Source: UPXZ01 sp964568675 (GTDB lineage: Bacteria > Bacteroidota > Bacteroidia > Bacteroidales > Paludibacteraceae). From it: a stretch of DNA of 49,614 nt. The stretch covers positions 1 to 49,614 of the forward strand of contig CAZMQV010000017.1 of NCBI GenBank assembly GCA_964568675.1, read 5' to 3'. Of this stretch, positions 23,525-31,120 are shown in pieces. The position numbers and the translations under genes were made by a program. The notes under the pieces are model-generated. The model was not told where the DNA came from, ran no database searches, and saw only the letters and a program-made list of their open reading frames with translations. The number at the start of each line of letters is the position of its first letter. The stretch's first letter is position 1.

Positions 23525-24259
23525 TTATTTTTTTGTGTTATGTTTTACAAATACGTTTGTTATCTCAAATATTTGAAATCCTTGCTGCTCATGCGCCCTT
23601 ATTACGGGCAAATTATTAGACGAAGCGTAAGTTGATATTATTCCTCCACCTCTGTTTATCACTTCTTCAATCGGTTTTCTCAAAGTCTCGAATCCGAGTC
23701 CGCTCTTTGAATAATTTTCGTACAATCCTGCCAGAAATGGATAAAAAGTTCCATTTGGCATTTGTTTGAAAGTAAAAAACCCAATCGCATTTTGCTTGTA
23801 AAGGATTTTATAAAGCGTTGCCTCTCTTTTGCATTCGTCAGCAATCCAGTTTTTATATCGGTTGGCGGCTAAACTATTGGAGAAAAAGGGGTCTAATACA
23901 ATTCTATCTGTTTTAAACAATCCTTTTTCCAATTCGCGATTCAGTTCGGCTATATCTTCCAAATCCATTTCTTGGTAGGAAACCGCCTCATTCAGCCGTC
24001 GCTGCAATGGTGTTAAAAATGCGTTTTTGACATCTAAACGGAAGTTGATACTGCTTTCTATAAACACAAAACCATATTCAGAGAGTTGGCTAGACAGGTC
24101 GAAACGCCCCGTCGGAACTTTCGCCACGACATAATCGGCAGAACTGCAAACTTCCGAAAATGATTTTGAATCAAGCGTATTATCCGAAGCTTCAAACAAG
24201 ATTTCCGTAGTTGTCAGTCCAAGATTTTTCTGTTCCCAAAAAGCATCAATTATCTTCAT
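23525..24259 (-). CDS. GNAT acyltransferase, WecD/RffC-like
   Basis: The 244-residue protein has an N-terminal region with ADYVVAKVPTGRFDLSSQL and a C-terminal GNAT domain with AGLYENYSKSGLGFETL (acyl-CoA pyrophosphate loop region) and NNLPVIRAHEQQGFQIFE. This layout is that of dTDP-4-amino-4,6-dideoxyhexose N-acyltransferases. With RffA encoded in the same locus, N-acylation of Fuc4N is the natural guess. Being next to the ACP gene, it might use an acyl-ACP or an unusual acyl-CoA instead of acetyl-CoA. It overlaps the upstream GT2 gene by 14 bp. Confidence 0.75.
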   Translation of the reverse strand: MKIIDAFWEQKNLGLTTTEILFEASDNTLDSKSFSEVCSSADYVVAKVPTGRFDLSSQLSEYGFVFIESSINFRLDVKNAFLTPLQRRLNEAVSYQEMDLEDIAELNRELEKGLFKTDRIVLDPFFSNSLAANRYKNWIADECKREATLYKILYKQNAIGFFTFKQMPNGTFYPFLAGLYENYSKSGLGFETLRKPIEEVINRGGGIISTYASSNNLPVIRAHEQQGFQIFEITNVFVKHNTKK

Positions 24260-25196
24260 TGTTCATTATATTTATTTCTTCTGAAACTATAAACAGCTGT
24301 CTCCCTTTCACTTGGTCAAATATTTTTCCGATATACAAACCCACTACTCCCAATACAAATAGGATTAAACCACCAATAAACCAAATAGAAAAAATAGTGG
24401 ACGTAAAACCTTCCACTTTTATAATACCTGCGAAATGAGCAAGAATATTATAAATGGCTAATAGAATCGAGAACAAAGAAATAAAAAATCCGAATTTCAC
24501 GGTCAGTTTCAACGGTTTGTTGCTGTTCGATAAAATGACATCTATAGTTAGCCGTATTAATTTTCTCAATGTATATGTACTTTTTCCATCGTAACGTTCG
24601 GCGTGCTTCACGTCAATAGCGCAAGAGGGAAAGCCAACATATTGAATCAGGGTTCCAAAAGCACGAGCCGTTTCGGGCATTTTAATGTATTCTGCAATTA
24701 CTTTCTTGCTGTAAATACCAAAATTCGCAATACTGCTGTCCGTCTTCACTCCGCTTAAATAGGCATATAAGGCATGAAAACCTTTAGAAGACAATCGTTT
24801 GAGAAAGCCATCCTGACGCTCAATCCTTCTTGCAAACACCGAATCCCATTCCTCCTGAGCCTTTCTGTAAAGATTGGGTATTTCATCAGGTCTATCTTGC
24901 AAATCGCAATCCATTACAACCGTCCAATCTCCTTTAACGTAAGATAATCCCGCAGTTATGGCGTAATGTTGTCCGAAATTGCGGCTTAGGTTTATTCCTT
25001 TTACCCTTTTATCTTTGCTACATTCTTTTAAAATAGCATTCCAAGAATTATCTGGAGAAGCATCGTTCACCAATATAATTTCGTAGTCATCTGTTATAGT
25101 CAATACACTTTCTTTGATTTGCTTGACCAATTCCGGTACTATTTTTTCTGCTTTATAAACAGGAGATACAATGGATAGTTTCATTTTTTTGTCCAC
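24246..25196 (-). CDS. DPM1/GtrB-like polyprenyl-phosphate glycosyltransferase
   Basis: The 316-residue GT2 protein has VSPVYKAEKIVPELV, LVNDASPDNSW, NFGQHYAITAGL and MDCDLQDRPDEI, the motifs of bacterial DPM1-like enzymes. Two transmembrane segments lie at about 235-260 and 270-295. These enzymes put a sugar or aminosugar on undecaprenyl phosphate at the cytoplasmic face. Together with the small EamA/SMR-like protein and GT-C-like proteins nearby it could feed periplasmic glycosylation. Similar proteins include GtrB and ArnC; the sugar is not predictable. Confidence 0.87.
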   Translation of the reverse strand: MDKKMKLSIVSPVYKAEKIVPELVKQIKESVLTITDDYEIILVNDASPDNSWNAILKECSKDKRVKGINLSRNFGQHYAITAGLSYVKGDWTVVMDCDLQDRPDEIPNLYRKAQEEWDSVFARRIERQDGFLKRLSSKGFHALYAYLSGVKTDSSIANFGIYSKKVIAEYIKMPETARAFGTLIQYVGFPSCAIDVKHAERYDGKSTYTLRKLIRLTIDVILSNSNKPLKLTVKFGFFISLFSILLAIYNILAHFAGIIKVEGFTSTIFSIWFIGGLILFVLGVVGLYIGKIFDQVKGRQLFIVSEEINIMNNEDN

Positions 25197-25235
25197 AAGT
25201 TACGCAAAGTTACTCATTTTTTTTATTCTTTTATT

Positions 25236-25291
25236 CACAGATTACACCGATTTGCACAGTTATTTATTCTTCATCCACCGATTACACAAAT
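25236..25291. repeat. Left border repeats of the GxxExxY unit
   Basis: Two copies of a CACaGATTACAC-type motif lie at 25236-25252 and 25275-25291 (CCACCGATTACACAAAT). The second is an inverted match, 15 of 17, to 25737-25753 on the other side of the GxxExxY gene. Confidence 0.65.
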
Positions 25292-25320
25292 TTCCACAAA
25301 TTTATTTTCTTATCTGTAAA

Positions 25321-25695
25321 CTACAATATCATTCGTTTGTATTTTAGGCTTCCTTCTCCAAAATTAATTAAATAACCGACTTTTATTCCTGTAGCTTTTA
25401 AATAATTCAAAAGTTGTGACTCGTGATCGGTGGTTAAAGAAGATAAAGCTTTTAATTCAATGATTATCGAGTCATAACAAACAAAGTCGGCTTTATACTT
25501 TTTGTCTAATACAACATCTTTATATCTTATTTCAATACTCTTTTCTTGTTCAAAAGGTATATTTTGTCTTTTAAACTCTATGGCTAACGCTTCCTGATAG
25601 ACAGCTTCCAAAAATCCAGATCCGAGATAATTATGAACCTCGTAACACGCGCCAATTATTTTATAAGCTTCATCTTTATATAAAAACTCTCCCAT
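25321..25695 (-). CDS. GxxExxY family protein (PD-(D/E)XK-like)
   Basis: The 124-residue protein carries the family motif as GSGFLEAVY (G-x-x-E-x-x-Y: GFLEAVY) at residues 26-34, and later KADFVCYDSIIIELKAL, a D-x(n)-E-x-K nuclease-like core. The function of the family (TIGR04256 / PF13366) is not established. It stands alone between a GT2 and a small transporter gene, bordered by inverted ATTTGTGTnATCnGTGG repeats, and looks like an inserted unit of about 480 bp. Confidence 0.87.
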   Translation of the reverse strand: MGEFLYKDEAYKIIGACYEVHNYLGSGFLEAVYQEALAIEFKRQNIPFEQEKSIEIRYKDVVLDKKYKADFVCYDSIIIELKALSSLTTDHESQLLNYLKATGIKVGYLINFGEGSLKYKRMIL

Positions 25696-25736
25696 ATCTA
25701 AGATATTCTAATTTAATATGAATTTTATCTGTGAGA

Positions 25737-25753
25737 ATTTGTGTCATCTGTGG
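25737..25753. repeat. Right border repeat of the GxxExxY unit
   Basis: ATTTGTGTCATCTGTGG is an inverted match to 25275-25291 with two mismatches. The pair encloses only the GxxExxY gene. Confidence 0.65.
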
Positions 25754-25765
25754 ACAATACAAGCC

Positions 25766-26134
25766 TCAGAATTTAACCGTTACGATAGTTCCTAAAATAA
25801 TAAGGACTAAACCGATCACCTTGCCCCAGGTAAAACTTTCGTTGAGTAGCCACACACCCAGCAAAAACACGATGGCTGGCGCAAGGCTCATAAACGGATA
25901 GGCTTGCGTAATTTCGAACTTGGTCATAGCCAACATCCAAAATACTGAAGCGATGAAAGCCGACAAAAATCCGGAGAAAATAAACGGGTCGAACAAAAAC
26001 TTCAAATAATCAGTTACAGCGCCCCATAAAGTATCCGTTTTGGGATGCCATTGCAATTTACTAATGCGCCATTTCAGGACGATTTGTCCGTAAACGGTAA
26101 AAAATAGAGTAAAAAAGACGTACAAGTATTTCAT
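25766..26134 (-). CDS. EamA/SMR-like small membrane transporter
   Basis: The 122-residue protein has four hydrophobic segments (about 1-20, 50-70, 73-93, 100-121) and the ending VIGLVLIILGTIVTVKF, similar to half-size EamA and ArnE/ArnF-like proteins. Such proteins flip undecaprenyl-phosphate-linked sugars or act as small exporters. Overlap of 4 bp with the upstream GT-B gene ties it to glycan synthesis. A role as flippase for the product of the DPM1-like enzyme at 24246-25196 is an inference from context. Confidence 0.75.
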   Translation of the reverse strand: MKYLYVFFTLFFTVYGQIVLKWRISKLQWHPKTDTLWGAVTDYLKFLFDPFIFSGFLSAFIASVFWMLAMTKFEITQAYPFMSLAPAIVFLLGVWLLNESFTWGKVIGLVLIILGTIVTVKF

Positions 26135-27300
26135 TTTATTATTCTTTTAACCATTTTATCCAATCCAATTATCGGGTCGAGTTCCTGATTATATAAACGA
26201 AGGACATCCCCTTTTTCAATTTGAGCGCATTGCTCCAATGAAATTCCCAAGTCCAAATCGGATTGAATTATTGCACCAAAATTATATTTCCCAATTAGCA
26301 AGTTATATATCTCACATTCAGTTACTACCGTAGGCATCCCCAGCATCATATAGGTCGAAAACTTACCTGAAGACAGACCAATTTCTTTCATATTCATACC
26401 GTAATACGGATTCTGATTGTTGGGATAATAAAGCGCCAACGCCACATCGAAAACGGACAGGAAAACGGACAATGCTTCAAAACTATCAAAAGGATTTGGG
26501 TGAAGTGTAAATGGAATATCAACATCATCATCCAATCGTTTCAAATCGTCATAAAATTCATTTTCATCCGTAATGGGTTTACGCGTATGAAAAATCAAAT
26601 GAAAATTATTGTTCCAGTATCCATTGTCAAAAGCCCCGATAATGGCTTTCGTGCCACACCACTCCCCTACGCTCCCCGAATAAACCACCAATTTCTTGTC
26701 ATTTGCAATACCAAACTTTTGGTGTAAATCGGGCTTATCTTTTATTTCAATTTTCATCGGACTTACCGGCACCAAAGCAACCTGTTCATTGGGTAAATCA
26801 AACTTATTTTCCTGAAACAATAACTGCTTTCGTTTTTCATCCTGAATCAAAAGAGTATCAATATATTTGGAATAGTATATTTCCTTTTCTTTCATTTTCA
26901 GGTAATATCCCCGCAATTCATCTTTGAAAAAAATTTCGAATGAGAGATAACTGAGATGAATGTCTTTTGCAAAAAATCGTTTGACGCGTCCGCCTATAAT
27001 CAAACCCAGAGGGTCAACAGCCAACACGGTCTTAATTTCCTTTTGATTGAGAATCCGTTTTACATCGCGATATGATTTCCAATGTGTCGCATAATTTTTG
27101 GGATTGCGAAAAAGAGACAGCTTGAATTTCGAAGGTATCCAATTCACATTTTTGATATTTTCGGGGCAAGCCGGTTGCTGCTCCGGCCCGAACAAATAAA
27201 CGTTTACGCCTCTTTCATTCAACAAATGAAACAACGTAGTCATTGTTGGATTGGTAAAGGTGTCGTTGTTGGGAGTAATAATAGCTACACTTTTCTTCAT
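26131..27300 (-). CDS. GT-B glycosyltransferase
   Basis: The 389-residue protein begins MKKSVAIITPNNDTFTNPTM, and the C-terminal half has KLVVYSGSVGEWCGTKAIIG and LGLYPN-like segments (VALALYYPNNQNPYYGMNM), then GLSSGKFSTYMMLGMPTVV. This is a GT-B enzyme of the GT4 or a neighbouring group, without a perfect E-x7-E. Its sugar is unknown. It lies between a GT-C-like membrane gene and the small transporter. Confidence 0.75.
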   Translation of the reverse strand: MKKSVAIITPNNDTFTNPTMTTLFHLLNERGVNVYLFGPEQQPACPENIKNVNWIPSKFKLSLFRNPKNYATHWKSYRDVKRILNQKEIKTVLAVDPLGLIIGGRVKRFFAKDIHLSYLSFEIFFKDELRGYYLKMKEKEIYYSKYIDTLLIQDEKRKQLLFQENKFDLPNEQVALVPVSPMKIEIKDKPDLHQKFGIANDKKLVVYSGSVGEWCGTKAIIGAFDNGYWNNNFHLIFHTRKPITDENEFYDDLKRLDDDVDIPFTLHPNPFDSFEALSVFLSVFDVALALYYPNNQNPYYGMNMKEIGLSSGKFSTYMMLGMPTVVTECEIYNLLIGKYNFGAIIQSDLDLGISLEQCAQIEKGDVLRLYNQELDPIIGLDKMVKRIIK

Positions 27301-27339
27301 TTTAATTAATTATAAAATTCTCATTTATATTAGTATTAT

Positions 27340-28554
27340 TCAATAACTTATACCTGTAACAAAATACCTTATCAGATAGATTATACCAGAAATAACATGA
27401 ACCCCATAAGTAGAAATCAAAATCTTATTTATCTTATTCCAACCATTATTCATAATATCTGATATTAATAATTGGATAAAAACATAAAAGCATATCCATG
27501 AAGAGATAACTATTTGCCATTGAAAGTTACCATGCAGCCTTCTTGGACCAAGCTCTGTGAATGACAAATAAATAAAGATTGAAATGAGCACAGATAGAAA
27601 TGAATATAAAACATATTTATTACTTTTAATCTTACTTAAGTTCAAAATAGAATACAATATAGGAAATAAATATGCAAAAATAAAAGTAAAAGGTAATTCC
27701 CAAATTTCACCAACTTCTAAATAAAAAGAGAATGGCATAAAAGCGACAGAAGAGTTTTCTGTATCAACACTTATTGAACTTTCAGGAATAAAAGAAAAAT
27801 TACCAGAAAATATATTATTAAATTGCAAGAATAATAGTAAAACACCTACTAATAATGGCAAATTACACAGCCAAAACTTTTTTGAAAACTTATATTTCAA
27901 AAAAAGCATTATTGGATATGCTACTACAAACACAAAAAAATAATTTGGCTTAATTAAGACGTTAACAACTATTAAAGTCATTATTAATAAGTTCTTTTTA
28001 TGAGAAAAATTATTTAATTGACTTACAGATAAGTTAAAAAGTAAAATTGCAAATGGAAACAAAAAAATAGTAGTTGAATTATTCCAAACATTTGTTGGGA
28101 AACCACCCATAAAATAGTAGCCATTTACAAAGATATTGGGTATAGGGACACTAAAAACCAAAAGTAAGCTAAAAGAAAAGAGGGATGCTATAATAAATCT
28201 CCTTTTATCATCTAATTCTGATTTGACTATAATATCATTAATCGAATTAAATGATATTGAATACCTAACTATAGTAGAAATAGAAATTAAAAAACATAAA
28301 CTTAATCCAGACAAGTACTTGTTTTGTGAAAAACCCGAAAGTATATTTATTAACCAAAAAAACAAATCTCTAAATCCACTTTGTTCCTCTCCGCTCAACA
28401 AATGTCTGGCATGTTTTGCGTGAGCAGGCATATCCGATGATAGCATTCCACCAATAAGCAAGTAAAGTATAAAAAACAATAGAAATAACAAGAAATAAGT
28501 CTTTAGTTCCAAAGCTTTAATTCTATCTTTGAATATCAATTTATAAAAATTCAT
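27340..28554 (-). CDS. GT-C-like polytopic membrane protein (intact paralogue)
   Basis: The 404-residue protein has about ten membrane segments. SSDMPAHAKHARHL after the first segment provides an acidic residue in the first outer loop, as in GT-C enzymes, and ELGPRRLHGNFQWQ lies near the C-terminal end. It is the intact homologue of the split gene at 15843-16975. It is very AT-rich. I do not recognise the family by name. A periplasmic glycosyltransferase or a polymerase are the main options. It lies 3 bp downstream of the perosamine-synthase-like gene. Confidence 0.65.
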   Translation of the reverse strand: MNFYKLIFKDRIKALELKTYFLLFLLFFILYLLIGGMLSSDMPAHAKHARHLLSGEEQSGFRDLFFWLINILSGFSQNKYLSGLSLCFLISISTIVRYSISFNSINDIIVKSELDDKRRFIIASLFSFSLLLVFSVPIPNIFVNGYYFMGGFPTNVWNNSTTIFLFPFAILLFNLSVSQLNNFSHKKNLLIMTLIVVNVLIKPNYFFVFVVAYPIMLFLKYKFSKKFWLCNLPLLVGVLLLFLQFNNIFSGNFSFIPESSISVDTENSSVAFMPFSFYLEVGEIWELPFTFIFAYLFPILYSILNLSKIKSNKYVLYSFLSVLISIFIYLSFTELGPRRLHGNFQWQIVISSWICFYVFIQLLISDIMNNGWNKINKILISTYGVHVISGIIYLIRYFVTGISY

Positions 28555-28557
28555 AAT

Positions 28558-29676
28558 TCAAAATTCTTTTATTTCATTACTAATCATTGCCACAACTTCT
28601 TCCGTTAAACTGCTTGCCGAAGGCAAATACAATCCATTTTCAGACAACCAATCGCAGACGGGATATTCACCCTCGCAGTTACAGCCATAATCCAACAATG
28701 ATTTTTGTCGGTGCATTCCATTAAAAAGTAAACGAGTATCAATTCCGGATGCCTTGAGATGCGCTATCAATTCATCTTTGGTGTGTCCGTATTTTTCGGG
28801 AATTATCACAATCGCATTCATCCATTCTACGCTTACAGCTTTGGGATGTTTGCTTTGAAAAACAATTCCGGGAACATCTTTCAAATACTTTTCGTACAAC
28901 GAGTGATTACGCATCCTCATCGCTTTGTATTCGTCCGCTTTCTCGGTTTGCGCCAATCCAATGGCCGCTATTACATTGGACATCCGGTAATTGAAACCAA
29001 TATCCTGATGCAAATAATTTCGATTACCATCCAGCGGGAAGCACATATTTTTGAAATAACGCGCCTTGTTATACAAGTCCTCGTTGTTGGTGGTTATCAT
29101 TCCGCCTTCGCCCGTGGTTAAATTCTTATTGGCAAAAAAGCTAAAAGAAGCGATATCGGAATACGCTCCGGCTTTAATTCCGTTAAATTCGGCTCCGTGG
29201 GCTTCGGCAGCGTCTTCCAAAATGTATAAATTATATTCCTTAGCAATAGCTGCAATCGCCTCCATATCACACATTTGTCCGAATATATGAACCGGCATAA
29301 TGGCTTTGGTGCGCTGAGTTATTTTTTCTTCAATTTTGGAGACATCCATGTTCCAGGTAGCGGGGTCGGCATCCACAAATACCGGCATTGCTCCGGTGTA
29401 ACATACGGCAAAAGCCGACGCTATCATCGTAAACGAGGGGATAATTACTTCATCGCCTTTTCCTATTCCCAAAGCGACAAGCGCCAAATGTAATGAAACT
29501 GTGCCATTGCATACCGCTACACCGTATTTACAGCCTGAGTATGCTGCAAATTGCCGTTCAAACTCCGTTACATATTTACCCGCGGATGAAATCCATCCGG
29601 TGGAAACAGCTTCGGTTACATATTTTAGTTCGTTACCAAGCAAGCTTGGTTCGCAAACGGGAATGAAATTGTCCAT
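28558..29676 (-). CDS. per: GDP-perosamine synthase-like aminotransferase (Per/RfbE)
   Basis: The 372-residue DegT-family PLP enzyme has VSTGWISSAGKYVTEFE at the start, CNGTVSLHLALVALGI, LEDAAEAHGA at 153-162 and the PLP lysine Lys184 in FFANKNLTTGEGG. These motifs fit GDP-4-keto-6-deoxymannose 4-aminotransferases. With Gmd encoded at 42508 the pathway GDP-mannose to GDP-perosamine is complete in the locus. Other NDP-sugar 4-aminotransferases share the motifs, so the substrate assignment rests partly on Gmd. Confidence 0.78.
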   Translation of the reverse strand: MDNFIPVCEPSLLGNELKYVTEAVSTGWISSAGKYVTEFERQFAAYSGCKYGVAVCNGTVSLHLALVALGIGKGDEVIIPSFTMIASAFAVCYTGAMPVFVDADPATWNMDVSKIEEKITQRTKAIMPVHIFGQMCDMEAIAAIAKEYNLYILEDAAEAHGAEFNGIKAGAYSDIASFSFFANKNLTTGEGGMITTNNEDLYNKARYFKNMCFPLDGNRNYLHQDIGFNYRMSNVIAAIGLAQTEKADEYKAMRMRNHSLYEKYLKDVPGIVFQSKHPKAVSVEWMNAIVIIPEKYGHTKDELIAHLKASGIDTRLLFNGMHRQKSLLDYGCNCEGEYPVCDWLSENGLYLPSASSLTEEVVAMISNEIKEF

Positions 29677-29679
29677 AAT

Positions 29680-30108
29680 TTATTTTATTCTTATTTTATC
29701 ATCGCTTACCGCTTCAAAACGCACTTTATCCAATTCGCCACAAAATGGACCTTGCTTCACTTCAATCATTTCGGACTGTTCGAGCATTTTGAAACCGTGC
29801 CCACCATGCGCAAGCAGCATCACATCACCTTGTCCGATAATCCGGCTTTCGATGTACACTTTATCGTCATCGTAGAAATCGACACGTACTTTCCCGCTTT
29901 TCACCAACAATACTTCTTGAGTTAAGTCCACTTTGCGCTCAACTACATTATGCACGTGTGGTGGAATAACGTAGCCATCGGGGCGATTCATATATCCCAA
30001 TTGTTGTGAAAAATCATCGGGCGTAAAAAAAGCGATACCCTCTTTGTTGTAATTGGCTCGTATAATGATGCCAAGTATTTTTTCATTGAGTTTTATTTGT
30101 TCAAGCAT
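29680..30108 (-). CDS. Cupin-domain protein
   Basis: The 142-residue protein has a cupin-like beta-barrel pattern: YVIPPHVHNVVER (two metal-ligand histidines), then EVLLVKSGKVRVDFYDDD and GDVMLLAHGGHGFKML with a third histidine. Small cupins of this kind are found in polysaccharide loci, some as sugar epimerases or isomerases, others unassigned. It lies 3 bp upstream of the aminotransferase and overlaps the GT2 gene by 8 bp, so it is part of the pathway. The reaction is not known. Confidence 0.65.
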   Translation of the reverse strand: MLEQIKLNEKILGIIIRANYNKEGIAFFTPDDFSQQLGYMNRPDGYVIPPHVHNVVERKVDLTQEVLLVKSGKVRVDFYDDDKVYIESRIIGQGDVMLLAHGGHGFKMLEQSEMIEVKQGPFCGELDKVRFEAVSDDKIRIK

Positions 30109-31120
30109 AATAATTATTTTTATTTGTATCTAATACTACAATACCACCTTTGTAATTTTCATCAAAAAGCCAATCTTTAGATTTCACCATTGAAATTAGT
30201 TTTTCGTCTTGTAAAAAAAGTTTCATATAAGTATAGCAACTTTTATTCTGATGAAATTTCAAAAACGAATTCATTGTTTTTATTTTATTAAAGGTCAACA
30301 AAGACTTTAAAATCAGAAGAACATTTCTCATCTGGTTTTTTAAAATCGGGATTCTTGAGTATTGTTGATATACATAAATTTTCGTATAAGCATCTGCTAT
30401 CCCGTTATTTGAGACCCTTCTCATTACATCATTGAAAGTTCCATTTGTCTTCACAAACTGATGATGCCACATTGTAGTTTTATCAGTAAAAGCAATTGGG
30501 ATATTGTTTTCGTGCAATTTCCTACATAATCCTACTTCGGCATCACCAATTAAATAAGCTCCAATCTGCCCGGGATTATTACCCTTAACAAGTGAAAACA
30601 CCTCTTTTTTAATTGCTAAACTTCCGTTATTGACATACAATCCTTTTTCTTTAAAAGTATATTCATCACCATAGGAAATTTTACCTAAAAGTGATTCATA
30701 ATTTTTCATCCACGTTTTGGGGGTATTGTCCCATAAAATAGAAATCCTTGTACCAACAGCGCCACACTGTGGAAATTTTTCAAAAGTAGTTACTACTTCC
30801 GAAATCCAATTAGTATCAAAAGTAGCATCGTCATCAGTAAATAATAAAATCTCTCCTTCTGAATGAAATGCACCTGTATGACGTGCATATATATCACCCT
30901 GACGTGTTTCTAAAATGAACTTAATATTTACAGTCCCCTTAACTTCTTCAACAAACTTTCTCATCACTTCTTGCGTATTGTCTTTTGAATTATTATCCAC
31001 AACAATAATTTCAAAATTATCTTTTGAAAAATCTTGTTTTAAAAGTGAATTTAATGCTTGTAGAAGTAATTGAGCTCGATTATAAACAGGTATAATTACT
31101 GAAATTTTCAAATTACTCAT
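30101..31120 (-). CDS. Glycosyltransferase family 2
   Basis: The 339-residue protein starts with ISVIIPVYNRAQLLLQALNS and has VVDNNSKDNTQEV and LLFTDDDATFD, whose DDD is the metal/nucleotide-binding motif. GAYLIGDAEVGLCRKLHENN supplies the later acidic motif. It is a cytoplasmic GT-A enzyme of repeat-unit assembly. Low GC and short overlaps with both neighbours suggest it moved into the locus together with them. Confidence 0.87.
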   Translation of the reverse strand: MSNLKISVIIPVYNRAQLLLQALNSLLKQDFSKDNFEIIVVDNNSKDNTQEVMRKFVEEVKGTVNIKFILETRQGDIYARHTGAFHSEGEILLFTDDDATFDTNWISEVVTTFEKFPQCGAVGTRISILWDNTPKTWMKNYESLLGKISYGDEYTFKEKGLYVNNGSLAIKKEVFSLVKGNNPGQIGAYLIGDAEVGLCRKLHENNIPIAFTDKTTMWHHQFVKTNGTFNDVMRRVSNNGIADAYTKIYVYQQYSRIPILKNQMRNVLLILKSLLTFNKIKTMNSFLKFHQNKSCYTYMKLFLQDEKLISMVKSKDWLFDENYKGGIVVLDTNKNNYYA

